Shown piece by piece: positions 1 to 11,174 of a stretch of 64,000 nt of DNA (within the stretch, counting starts at the first letter, position 1; each line of letters starts with the position of its first letter). Source of the DNA: Archegozetes longisetosus (Eukaryota; Arthropoda; Arachnida; Sarcoptiformes; Trhypochthoniidae); NCBI GenBank assembly GCA_018873245.2, contig JAEMBT020000004.1, positions 4,822,573 to 4,886,572 of the forward strand. The letters are read 5' to 3'. Both the position numbers and the translations under genes were made by a program. The notes under the pieces are model-generated. The model was not told the origin of the DNA. It saw nothing but the letters and a program-made list of their open reading frames with translations, and searched no databases.

Positions 1-2022
1 GAGTCGCAGAATCGTCACATTAAATGCTAATGTTGTACAGTTTAAAACTTGGTAATCGTTGACAACACCAGAAAAAGGCACTGTCATGGCAAGCTTTCCA
101 ACTGACCACAATATCTTAAGACATAAAGAAACTTGTGTCATACTGATTATAGTAATGAGAGTAATTAAAAACGAAATCTAGCGAAATACTGATGCGTATG
201 AAAAGAAAGTTAACATAGCACTACTTTTTACGTGCTGATATTGAGAATTATCAAGTTATCAAATGTTACTAGACAAAATTAATAATCTTGTTCAACTAAC
301 CACCTGACAATGTCAACAGTACTGAACCATTAAATAACATGATTTGTACTTGAAAATTACAGTGAAAATTGGTTAAAAACAAATTTAAAGCAAAATAGTA
401 CTAACATTAGTATAAATCGTGACTGCATCAACACGTAATTTATATGAGAACAAACAGGTTTTGAATGAGTATTAACAAAATTAATTTGATATAATAAAGT
501 TATGAGGATTTAATTTTGAAAAGAAATATAGAGCGCAACCTATTCATGAATATTGATATAGCTTATATACTACATATTATTTTCATTTAATTGTATAATA
601 TTCTCAATTCTAATCCATTAAACTGTATATTGATACTAAATTAGTGTTGTAACTCAAAATCGTCCATTTAGAAAATTTTACAAGAAAAAACTTAGAAAAA
701 TCTCATTAAATTATATATTGACAGCAAACTAACGCTGCAAGTCAAAATTATCCATTTAGCAAATTTTACAAAATTTTTGTTTTATTTATAAATCTGAACA
801 GAAAGTGCTGGTATTTTGAGTTCATGTAGATGTTTTAGAACCAGTTTACTCGCTAAATACATACGGAATAGTTTTTTCGTACAAAATAGCAATGCTGTTA
901 AGAAAGTTTTCAAAGGGAAAACATTCAGTGATAGTATCTAATAGTTCAGTAAAACTTGACGAGTACTATGCACTACAAAATAGCTCGAAACATTCTTACC
1001 CAACATCTTCTTACTAATGTAGTTTTAGTACTAATATTCAGCAAACTAAATTGGTAAAGCTAAATGCTAAATCGACAAACAATTAATGTTCGGCCAATTT
1101 ATGAAACTTGATCAACTCTTTATGTAATTAAATTTGCAGACCGGTCTCCTACTAGACGTGTTGAACAATTTTAAATTACAATTTTAAATTTCTTACTCTT
1201 TTCTTCCCGATCACAATGTGAATATCTTAAGAAAATAAAAAAGAAGCTTAGTAGATGTGTCGAAACAACGATGAAATTTGAAATGAATCAATATTAGACA
1301 ACACTTGAAATGGGCATAAAGGCGTAAAGAAATGTGTAGAAATTAGAAGTTTGAGAGTAAAGCAGAATTTGAAAGTGGGGCGCATAGTAGTTAATACCAA
1401 CATTTTCAAATAGGGGACAAATTCAGTACGAAGTTATCTGAAAAGACTTTTGCACTTTATACTAAATGAAAAGTTGAGACTGAGCACAAAAGTGGTCATT
1501 AGCCTTGATGTGTCTTAGAAAAGATACACAATGACCTATTATTTTGTTGGGCTGACCAACATTCACATTAGAGGCATTGACCCTTAAATTCATAGCTTAG
1601 AATCTGAGTCAATAGTGAAAGATGAGTATTAGCTCTTATTGAAGTACAATAAACAGTTAAACAATTGATAGATGAAGTTTGAGCGATGTCTGTTTTGTCC
1701 TCATAAGTTGTTCAGATCAGATCTGAATAGGATCGAGTACTCTGTGCAAGTCGTTTAACATAGATTTTCGCATTTAAACGTTTTGTGTGAGTTTGGTGTA
1801 TGTGAACCAATTTCAAGTTTATATAAAGTTTTTATTGTGCTTATAGTGTCGCTTATTTCAAAACTTTATATCTCCCTAACGGTAAGTCAGTCATCACATT
1901 TTTCTCTCTCATCAAATTATTAAATCCATTCCCAAAATTTTGGATTAACAGCAAAAATAAGTGCCAAACGAGAAATCAATAGAAAATCGATTTTTCAATA
2001 GATTTTCTCCAAGTTGGTAGTT
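1..2022. other. Non-coding spacer and ELOVL 5' region
   Basis: AT-rich sequence with no open frame I would defend on either strand. Near its right end there is a plausible 5'-UTR intron of the downstream elongase: a donor CG|GTAAGT with GT at 1882-1883, a pyrimidine-rich stretch, and an acceptor AACAG with AG at 1950-1951. The rest holds nothing I recognise. Confidence 0.5.
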
Positions 2023-2871
2023 ATGTCTATATCATCAAATTGGTCGCCAATGTTGTCGAATAAGTCATTCAACTTTTACTATCATGATATGTGGCAACTC
2101 TATGACGATCCACGATCAACTTCTTGGCCCTTCTTCAGCGGTGGTCCATGGTCTACATTGGCCATCATAGGCTCATATCTATATTTTGTTAAAGTATTTG
2201 GTCCTGAATTAATGAAAGGTCGAAAAGCATACGACTTGAAAAACGTAATATTAGTCTACAACATATTTATGGTATTGTCATCGCTTTGGATGTTCAAAGA
2301 AGCATGTCTTTTGTTGAATTGGGGACTCGACACATGGGGCTGTCAACCAGTTAACCATAGCGCTAATGATCCGATAGAACAACGAAAACTATTTCTAGGC
2401 TGGACTTTCTTTATCACCAAATTCATCGAATTGGCAGATACCATATTCTTCATATTACGCAAGAAGTACAATCAAGTGTCAACTCTTCATGTAATTCATC
2501 ACTCTTTGGTACCGATTCTAGTTTGGATAGGATTCAAATTTCTGCCTGGAGGCACAAACGCATTCTTCCTTTATATAAACTCTTTGGTTCATGTAATCAT
2601 GTACATCTACTACGCTCTGTCAACATTCGGACCTAAAATTCAACCTTATTTATGGTGGAAGAAGTATTTGACTAAGTTGCAAATTATTCAATTCGTCCTC
2701 ATTATAATCAATAGCGTTCGCTTATTATTTATGCCTAACTGTTCGGCACCGAAAGCATTCAGCTATTTATCAATTGTAAACGGGGGTTTGTTTCTTATAT
2801 TGTTTGCTTCTTTTTATAGGCAAAACTATGCCAATAACTTGAACAATAATAGGAAAATTAAGAAGAACTGA
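2023..2871 (+). CDS. Elongation of very long chain fatty acids protein (ELOVL family)
   Basis: Single-exon frame of 282 residues, the usual length for the family. These ER-membrane enzymes condense malonyl-CoA with long-chain acyl-CoA, the first step of fatty-acid elongation. The signature histidine box is at residues 156-160 (HVIHH), preceded by the conserved region around DTIFFILRKK and followed by NSLVHVIMYIYYA and LTKLQIIQF; several hydrophobic segments fit a multi-pass protein. The C-terminus ends KIKKN, which fits a KxKxx ER-retrieval signal. I start at the ATG at 2023 because an in-frame opening slightly upstream uses TTG. A possible 5'-UTR intron lies at 1882-1951 and an AATAAA at 3093-3098. 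Family assignment is firm; the subtype is not. Confidence 0.95.
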   Translation: MSISSNWSPMLSNKSFNFYYHDMWQLYDDPRSTSWPFFSGGPWSTLAIIGSYLYFVKVFGPELMKGRKAYDLKNVILVYNIFMVLSSLWMFKEACLLLNWGLDTWGCQPVNHSANDPIEQRKLFLGWTFFITKFIELADTIFFILRKKYNQVSTLHVIHHSLVPILVWIGFKFLPGGTNAFFLYINSLVHVIMYIYYALSTFGPKIQPYLWWKKYLTKLQIIQFVLIIINSVRLLFMPNCSAPKAFSYLSIVNGGLFLILFASFYRQNYANNLNNNRKIKKN

Positions 2872-3965
2872 CGTTTTTCTGTAAATTATACTAATTTTTA
2901 AGTTATATATGTCTACCAAATGCTCATTTACAAAACTAATTTTTAATCTTCACAATGCAAAGATTATCATTGAAATGGTGCCATTTGTGTGATATCATAC
3001 TTTCACAATCTTTTAAAATCAAATTTATTGTATCTCTAAATTTTTATAAGGTTTTTATCACTTTTGCAAATGAAGTCAAACTGTTTTTATTCAATAAAAA
3101 AATTAATATTTATGAAAAATAGCCGTGTTAATCGATTTGAATCTAAATGCAAAAATAATTTAGCATAAGTTGATTGATGGGAGGTTTGAATGGAATATGA
3201 AAATTGAATGTTTGTTCCGTCAACTTGACGTCGACTGTTACTTTAGCAAACAAACTGATTTTCTTAATCAGTTTGACTGATCAAAAGTTGACTTATGGGT
3301 CAGTTGGCACGAGCATTTTCATAATTGATTAAGCGAATAGTAGTGTAACTTGTAAAATTGAAATGCTAAAAATAAACAAATGGATTAGGACTGGAAAAGC
3401 CCAGTTGGTTGGGCAGTAAAATATACAATTTACAGTGGTATTCTGGGAGCACACTTAGTGGTTATCTGTTATCCAAAATGCAGCTAAGCGACAACTTGGT
3501 GTCCAAAGATCTGATAACAGTAAACCTTTATACTACAGAATATCTGAGTGCTATCCCTCGTGTGCAGGTTGACCCTCACATATTTTGCTCTTAAGAATTT
3601 ACTCAAGGCATTATCTTAGAAAAAATAGCCTTTAAATGCCATATTCTATCTTGAAGATCTAAAAATTCCGACTCACCGGTCATAAGTCATTAAAACTTTA
3701 AATCTAGATAACCCGTGGTTTAATCTCAGAAATAAACAAAAAGGCAATCGAAGTGTTAACTTTAATATTTGTTTTGGATTTGATTTTACGAATTATTAGA
3801 TATCATGCCTATTGTAAGTTATTCGGTATCAGAACTGATGTACATGACTTGGAATAAAAATAATTTAATTTTAGGTTTGATCAAAACTGTAGCTTAGACT
3901 GGGACTTATTTACAAAAATGCTATTAAGCTAAACTCATTATTAGTTGAAAGCAAACAGACATAAA
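2872..3965. other. Spacer with ELOVL 3' UTR
   Basis: Contains the polyadenylation signal AATAAA at 3093-3098, about 220 bases after the elongase stop. An open stretch around 3409-3594 has no ATG at its start and no recognisable content, so I treat it as chance. Nothing else seen. Confidence 0.5.
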
Positions 3966-4559
3966 ATGTATTCTAGGCAAAATCATAATTCTGTCGCACT
4001 CGATTCGACCAGGAGTAGACTTATGACCCCATCGTTTATGACCTGTGCCTGTGCCTCTTGTGCTCTAAGTTTTGGCGTTATATTTCTTGTCGCTGGTCTT
4101 ATGGTGAATGCCGTTTCATCAGCTTCTCCGACATCACCGTTTCGTGATAATCCATTTTTTCTACAGTCGAGGGAAGACTTTAGTAGTACTCCAAGACTCA
4201 TTTCAATCATATTGATGAGTATTGGCGGAGCTTTTGTGGCACTTTCCATACTATTCATGATTATTTCATTGATTGCACGTAAAAAGTCTCAAAATCAACG
4301 TAATAGTAATAATTATGGCAATCATACAAATTGTGACCAACAAACAGAAATTTTTTCGCAATCAAATCAATCAATTAATAATATGAGAGAAGATGATGTA
4401 CAAATTGGTGTAAGTAAAGGAGACATTAATACTGTAGGACTACCGATGAATTTTCCTCACAATGGATTTAGTTACACCGCATATCCACATGTCTTCGTAC
4501 AGAAGAATGGAACAAATCTACAAAAAACTAATATCTTCACTAAAGAATCTCAGATTTAA
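3966..4559 (+). CDS. Unrecognised small two-pass membrane protein
   Basis: A 197-residue frame from the ATG at 3966 (an upstream in-frame TTG is unlikely in a eukaryote). Two hydrophobic helices are evident, about residues 26-50 (after a Cys-rich CACASC stretch, which could be palmitoylated) and 78-104, separated by a Ser/Pro-rich loop of about 27 residues. The roughly 90-residue tail after RKK is polar, Asn/Gln-rich and probably disordered. Basic residues before helix 1 and after helix 2 suggest both ends are cytosolic. I do not recognise the family. The antisense frame over the same bases is a shadow. Codon use and the continuous frame favour a real gene, but further exons upstream cannot be excluded. 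Confidence 0.6.
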   Translation: MYSRQNHNSVALDSTRSRLMTPSFMTCACASCALSFGVIFLVAGLMVNAVSSASPTSPFRDNPFFLQSREDFSSTPRLISIILMSIGGAFVALSILFMIISLIARKKSQNQRNSNNYGNHTNCDQQTEIFSQSNQSINNMREDDVQIGVSKGDINTVGLPMNFPHNGFSYTAYPHVFVQKNGTNLQKTNIFTKESQI

Positions 4560-6597
4560 AGTCTTTCTTTCTGTTTACATTTTTTATTTGCGTCTGATTT
4601 ATAACTATTTTTACGTTTCCTGAAGTCATATCTATCGGAATAATCATATTATGTCACGTTTCAGTAGACAACTTGTCATAACAATAGAAGAGAATAGAAA
4701 AGCAGTTAAGCTTGGAGTTTGTTGCCATAAGTCATTATATGATTTATACAGTATTGTATTTGTATTGGCTTCAAGTTTTTGCATTTAATGCTGACTGTAT
4801 TCAAGTTTATTCATAATAATGCATAAAAACACAAAGACAGAGATAAAAAGTCATGTTTTGATAGTTGCTGCTTTAGAACTTAGTTTCAAAAATGGTACGA
4901 TCATTAAAAAGTTTGATCGATAACTATATGTCTATAGCTCATAGAGTATGAGTGTACGTTAAAATTATAAGCTTATCAAAGACTTGATAAAATCGATCTA
5001 AATGGAAATCAAGTCGAGGCTTAAATTTGAATATCATATCTACACATTAAAAGGTGAGCCTCATCTGATTAAACCTTCAAACTTGTGACACTTAAATCTC
5101 AGTTTGAAATTCAATACAACAATATATGCTGTGCCATCAATATTTATAATAAGTTTTGAATCAGCGATTTATTTTAGGAGTTTATGCGACTTATCTTTGA
5201 CTCACTAAAAGTTGTGAAAGTCATTCTACAAACGTTTTTAGGGAAATTTAGTTTTGGATTAATTTGGAGGTAAAACTCTTAAACATGATCATGGAGACAA
5301 TTCGGACTTGAAAAATATAAATAACTTTTATCGGTTGTATGATCAACTGATTTAAACAACTCTAAAGTGTTCAAACTTTGATACAAAACTTGCCACAAAA
5401 GTTTCATTGACTTAGCTATCTTTGTATATAATGAAAGTACTTTCAGCTTATATTATATGCAATGAACTTCGAAACGATCGAATATCTGTTCAAATATTGA
5501 ACGAAATAAGTTGTCCTATGATTATTCAGTCAATAAACTTTAATAGGTATCTGTACTGGCTGTGAAAGCTTCATTCTAGTATTAATCCTCTATATGTCAA
5601 ATCTGTATTAAGTGCTTATAGACTAAATTTAAACTTGATGTTAAAATCTGATTGGTAGCCAATTAGTAATAGAACTAATTTTGTAAAGTTTTCACTCATG
5701 TAATGCTTGTTTGTAGTGTAATGAAAATTGTAATAATTAAGTTAATAAATATAACTGGAATATTACAGTAAAAGCTATAGAGATAATGTAAATGTTTATG
5801 AGAGGGTAGAACTCATACGAACTGATATGGAAATCGCCAAAAGTGTCTCTGTTTGTGCCCCAAACTCAACGCTGAGTTCCCCTTCGATGGAATTTCTACT
5901 GAAAACAAAACATTTTTACAACAAATCAATTGTTTGTACAAACATTATGTAAAACTTTACTATTTATTATGTGATTATTTCGTAATAAAAGTGATAATCA
6001 ATTAAAGGTATTTGTGGTTTTGTTTTATTCATTATTAATTGGAATAAATTATCGATTAATTCAAAATTGAGTAAAAGTCATGCAAATGACTACAAGTTTT
6101 ATAAATATCTCTTTAAATAAATATTATTTTATTTATTCGAATGTTCATAAGTTTGAATAGATTTTTATATTTATAATATCTATGATATCTATAATATCTA
6201 TAATAGTTGAAACTGAAATAATGTTGACTAAATGTTGACCTAAAATGAATCACAAGTTAATCATATTACCTGTTTTTTATCATAGTATACAATTGACAGT
6301 CAAGTCATTTTCACGACAAATCAATGAAGACATCATTCACTACATTCTATTTCATCATTCATATCAAATTATTATCAATCAATCAAATCATGTTTTTAAA
6401 GCATCTCATTACCGATTTTAATAAATCTTTTTTAATTAATATTTAATTTGCAACTATATTGCATTCAATGCGATCATCAGTTGTGCCACAATTGCCTTAA
6501 CGCCAAAACAATTCATTTCCTCTATTTATGTTTATTTAATTAATTATTAATTGGAATCAATTCTGCGCGAAACAGTCTTTTCCACAATTTTGATATA
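4560..6597. other. AT-rich spacer
   Basis: No gene seen. A short tandem run of the unit ATATCTATA, with variants, lies at about 6172-6206. The last 100 bases are presumably the promoter or 5' UTR of the egalitarian homologue. Confidence 0.4.
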
Positions 6598-9041
6598 ATG
6601 GATGATTACGATTACGTGCGAAACATGACACTAATGTTCTTCTTGGACCGACTCATAGATAAGGGACAGCCGCGCACTCTTCATGACCTTTCGTGTCAAT
6701 TTGGGACTAAAGGTTTTACCAAAGAAATGCGACAAATCGCTGGTGGAAGTCAGTCAGGATTGAAAAAATTTCTGTCGCAATATCCATCACTTTTTACTAT
6801 AGAAGGCGATCAGGTATTTATCAGTCTAGTCGTAATTGAATGTAACTCGAATGCAATATTGCATTTTGTTAGGTTTATATAACGCCATTAGTGAGGGAAA
6901 GCAATGATCCAAAAGGTTCTGGAAGAAGAGATTACACGAAGGAAGCGGTTGAGTTCTTTAGAGAAAAATTGGCTCAATATGGAAACGCTGAAGTGCCGCT
7001 TAAAAGTCTGTTAGGACATCGATCACAAGCGCCTCCAGAAGTCAGGCATGTTTCTGGACAACACTCGAGAGAATTCAAAGAATTTTTGTGCAAACATTCG
7101 TCTGTGTTTGTGGTTCAAGATGATTATGTAGTGCTTAAAAGTGTACTCGAAAAGCTAGAAGAAGACGGAAAAACAAAGGGATCATTAACTCGAATGCCAG
7201 AAGAAGTTCCATTCGATCCTTATTTAACTCAACAGTTTATTTCTATGCTTGAAAATGAGATAACACGGCTGATTCCTCAATACTCAAGTCAAATAACAAT
7301 CGAAATATTATTTAACCATTTGAAGAGTAATTGTAGAGCAGAATTATGGGCTAATATTGTGAAAAATCCAAACGATTTGATAACATTTCTTAAAATGAAT
7401 TCTAAAATATTTCACGTTCAGTCACATTTTGTTAGTTTGACGCCTGAAAGAGAACAGCAAAATAAAGAGCAACAGATATCAGTTAATAATAATAGTAATA
7501 ATAGTAGTAATGTTAGTAATAACAATAATAATAACAATAATTTATTGGCATCTGTTTCATCGTCTCCATCTTCCAGTTCATCGACTCCAATATCTTCTCC
7601 ATCACGAGTCAACAGTGCAAGTTCTTTCAATCAACGGATTCGGTCGCAGATTATGAAAATAGTTTCAGATAATTCTCAAATCAAATATAAGAATATGACG
7701 AACACTAACTTATCGACAAACAATGAAGCATCGCTTATTCGAAATACTCGCATAGTTACAAAAACAAAAGAAGGCGAGGATATTATTAATGATATATTAC
7801 GAAATTGTAGTGTTGTAGCAGTTGATTGTGAAGGAGTGAACTTAGGCGCTTCCGGCCAAATCACTTTAGTTCAAGTCGCATGTACCTGTCGGACAGACTC
7901 GGTGTTGGCTCCGCCGAAGATTTACATCTTCGATGTTCTATTGAATCCAGAATTTTTTAACTGTAGCCTGAAAGAACTTTTGGAATCGGAAAAAATAGTT
8001 AAAGTGGTTCACGACGCACGAAATGATAGCAGTGCTCTGCATGCCAATTACGGCATTACACTTAAAAATATATTTGATACACAAGTGGCGCATTCGATTA
8101 TTCAACAACAAAACACTGGAAGACCTGCTTATAAAGCCAAGTATGTATCACTGGATATTTTGTGTGAACTCTATGGCGGCCCAAAGCCTAATCCAAAAAA
8201 GGAACAGATGAAGAAAGTCTACCGTAAAGACCAGAAGTATTGGAGTCATAGGCCTTTGTCGGAGGAAATGATTTACTACGCGGCGTATGACGTCTATGCA
8301 CTCGTGCCTGAAGTTTATAATAATATGTCCAAATCTATTAGACCGGAATATTTGCCTTTGCTTAAACAACTCAACTATGAGGCCGTCTTCTCTAAAATAA
8401 ATCCGGAAGAAGTCAAACAACTCAAAAAACAACGAAAGCTTGAAATGGAGGTCACAGATTTGAAGCTCAAGTTATTTAACACAGAAGCCAAGCAAATCGT
8501 TCTGAGTAACCGGGAGATCAGATTATTGAGGTATTCAATGATTGACATTTTTGCCTAATTATAACAATTGTAATTCATGATGTTTTCTATTTCCAGATAT
8601 ATTGATCTAACAGATGAAATCAGAAGCAAAATAGAGGGCTCCCAGAAAGTTGCGAAGAAGTTAGAAAGAATCGATAAGAAGAGTGCAGATTCGGGTAATG
8701 CTAGTATAACAACTTCAGATAATAATAACCTGAGTTCAAGTGATGAAGAGTCGGATAGAAATTCAGACATTGACGAGGACTCGTCAGATTCTATTAAGAG
8801 TCCAGATATGAACAACTATATTAGTAACTATAACAGCAATTTGTTCAGTCCTTCCGATTCTCTTATTTCAAGTAAAAGCTGCTGCAATTGTGTGTGTCAT
8901 CTAAACGGTTCATCAGATATGAAACAAACCCCGTCTAATAGTGATAATCAGGTGACTAAAGGACAGTCTTGTGATGCTTTCGCTCAAACACTATCGACCG
9001 GTGACATTGTTATTACTAAAGTATATTTTGAAGAGAATTAG
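6598..9041 (+). CDS. egl: Egalitarian homologue (3'-5' exonuclease-like RNA cargo adaptor)
   Basis: Three exons: 6598-6813, 6873-8530 and 8597-9041, phases consistent, 772 residues. In Drosophila, Egalitarian binds localising mRNAs and links them to BicD and dynein. The N-terminus carries the highly conserved VRNMTLMFFLDRLIDKG, then HDLSCQFG and IAGGSQSGLKKFL. Repeated winged-helix-like segments follow, then a Ser/Asn-rich linker encoded by AAT/AGT repeats near 7480-7610. A DEDD-type exonuclease fold spans about residues 375-560: VAVDCEGVNLG, VVHDARNDSSAL and YYAAYDVYAL keep the acidic residues. The C-terminus has CNCVCH and ends with QTLSTGDIV near the end, where the fly protein has its dynein-light-chain (LC8) site; the LC8 consensus here is degenerate. 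An AATAAA lies at 9554-9559. Confidence 0.93.
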
Positions 9042-9897
9042 GAATAATTATAGCAAAGCTTAATAGTCTTGCAATTCTATTTGAAATGGATTTGCACTTA
9101 AAGTCGCCTTACCGATTCACAAATATTTATTAAGACTTCAACTTAAAGGCAAAGCTATTGATTTGAACATTTTATGCTTTATTCTTAGCTAAAGATATCA
9201 AATCGCATCTTAACCTTTGCTCGTTTAAAGTCTCATAATTTGTGCTATTAATTGAAGTTCAACAAGTTGAACACGTACAATAGGCATGAAATGGCAACCA
9301 AATGAGGTTATAGATAGTGTAAAATAGCGTTAAATTTATTGATGATGAAATCCTATTTATAACATTAAATCAAGTGCAGCCAAATTGAATTTTGAATCAT
9401 TCTCTTTATTCCTTAAATATTTGTATACATTTTGGAGGGTTTATTTACATGAAAGGGTTATTGTCTTTGAAATGATGGAATTCATTCAATACTGTTTTAA
9501 TTGTAAAAATGTTTGCAATTTTAATCTGGATTTTAAGTTATGCCATATTTATTAATAAAAATACAAGAATAAATTATACTAATCGCCTTTTGTTGCACTG
9601 GACTTATAAATTAAAGCAAAATTTAATAAATTAGAATTCTTTGAAGTATCAACATATCTGATTACTAATACACGACTATTGGTTTATCTAACAAATCACA
9701 TAATTAGAATTTACTGTAACTCAAAAGCAATTAAATATTTGCTGAGAGAACGATACAAAATTAGAAAAGTTTAGTGTTGTTTAAAACAATGCACATGAGA
9801 TGCTTTAGCTATAGAGGTTAAGTGAGAACTAAACAAAACAGTTTGGTAATGAAATATCAATTTAAAAAATTGGGACTAAATAAATATATATTTAATA
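9042..9897. other. Convergent 3' intergenic region (egl / MANF)
   Basis: AT-rich sequence shared by two converging genes. An AATAAA at 9554-9559 could serve egl. No gene seen. Confidence 0.5.
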
Positions 9898-10640
9898 TCA
9901 AAGCTCTTCCCTAACGTATTTTGGTTTTAATTCTTCTATCCTTCTAATGAACTCAGCCTTCTCGATACATCCGTCGCACACTTCGTCCCAATCCGACAAA
10001 ATTTTCTTCAGGTCACGAACTCTCAGTTTCTTCAGGTCTACTGTTTTCAAGTCAATTGTCTTTTCTGTGAACAAACAAGCAAAATTTGATTAATCAAAGG
10101 GAGAAGAGTATAAAGCAGTTGAGTACTAACCATATCTAAGTTCACAAATTTGTGAATCTTTTTTCATTAATTTTTCGCAGACTTTGTCTGCTGGGAGTCC
10201 CCAACTCAACGGTTTGGACATCTCTCCCAATATCTTCGTGGCTGACTCCTCTAGTCCTCCAATATAATAACACTGAAATAAATCAATTACGATTTTTAAC
10301 TGAAACATAATCGACCACTTAGTCGTAAACTACTCACAAATCGATTTTCAGCCTTTTTCGAGTCTAGACATAACTCCTTAAACTTCTCTTCTATTTTTTC
10401 AGGAGAACTCTTTTCACTGCTATCGAGTCTATTAATCAATTTGTTAATAACACCGACACATACTGCAGTGAAAAATGAATTAACGAATTAGTTATAAACA
10501 AAGTATGAATTAATAACCGAATTAAGTGAAAGATTATTAAATTGATGCAAACCTTCACACTGTCCTTCCCTTAAAGAATAAGATGTTTGTGTAAAAAATG
10601 TTATTAACAAAACTACATTAAATATCGATGTATGAATCAT
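9898..10640 (-). CDS. MANF: Mesencephalic astrocyte-derived neurotrophic factor (MANF/ARMET)
   Basis: Four short exons on the minus strand: 10640-10553, 10462-10338, 10272-10131 and 10064-9898. All junctions are GT-AG with consistent phases (1, 0, 1), giving 173 residues, about the family length. MANF is a secreted and ER-resident factor induced by ER stress that supports neurons and ER homeostasis. A hydrophobic signal peptide covers about residues 1-22, followed by the saposin-like domain starting CEVC, then [14 protein letters not shown] and [14 protein letters not shown]. The C-terminal SAP-like domain contains the CDGC (CxxC) motif. The protein ends REEL, a KDEL-like retrieval signal in the position where human MANF has RTDL. 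Only the third exon is long enough to be visible as an open frame. Confidence 0.95.
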
Positions 10641-11174
10641 TTTAGTTAAATTTGAAAGAACAAATTTAAAAATAAAATAATTTATATATATTTAAGAAGA
10701 AAGTCAAAGTATATTAGACACTAGTATTTCAAATTGAACACAAGTACTAAAGAAATCACTTTTAATTATAAAAGCTATATGCAATATTCAATACACTGAT
10801 AAAGAAACGCCGGCTTCATTCGTCATCATTACGATTTGCAACCCAATTGGCTTATATTTAGCTATTATTACGTAACCAAAGCGTCCATTGGTTCGCGAAA
10901 AGCTAGATCCAAGTGTCAGTCAATGATTGGCTGTAGTTTTGGTGAATTTTTCAAACTGTTGTCCAATGGGGTTTGGCGCCATTTCTATTGAATCCATTTG
11001 AAAGGAGTGTGTTTCTACAAAGTTCAATATTTTATTATTATTATTATTATTATTTTTTAAAACTTATTATTCATTTAAATATTATGTCAATATATAACAT
11101 ATATATCTTAATTGCATGAAACTCACTATTTTGTATTTATACCAAAGCTTTAATAATTTCTCATTTTAATTAAA
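10641..11174. promoter_or_regulatory. Divergent promoter between MANF and SUV39H
   Basis: 534 bases separate two head-to-head start codons. Seen directly: CCAAT boxes in either orientation at 10843-10847, 10887-10891, 10926-10930 and 10963-10967; a palindromic TTACGTAA bZIP-type site at 10868-10875; and TTTGGCGC at 10972-10979, a consensus E2F site. CCAAT and E2F would suit an S-phase chromatin enzyme; ACGT-core and CCAAT sites would suit the ER-stress gene MANF. A TTA microsatellite follows at about 11034-11056. Function is inferred from motifs and geometry only. Confidence 0.55.

Noticed and set aside
3409-3594. 61-codon frame after the ELOVL gene
   Set aside because: No ATG at its start, no conserved motif, in non-coding context.
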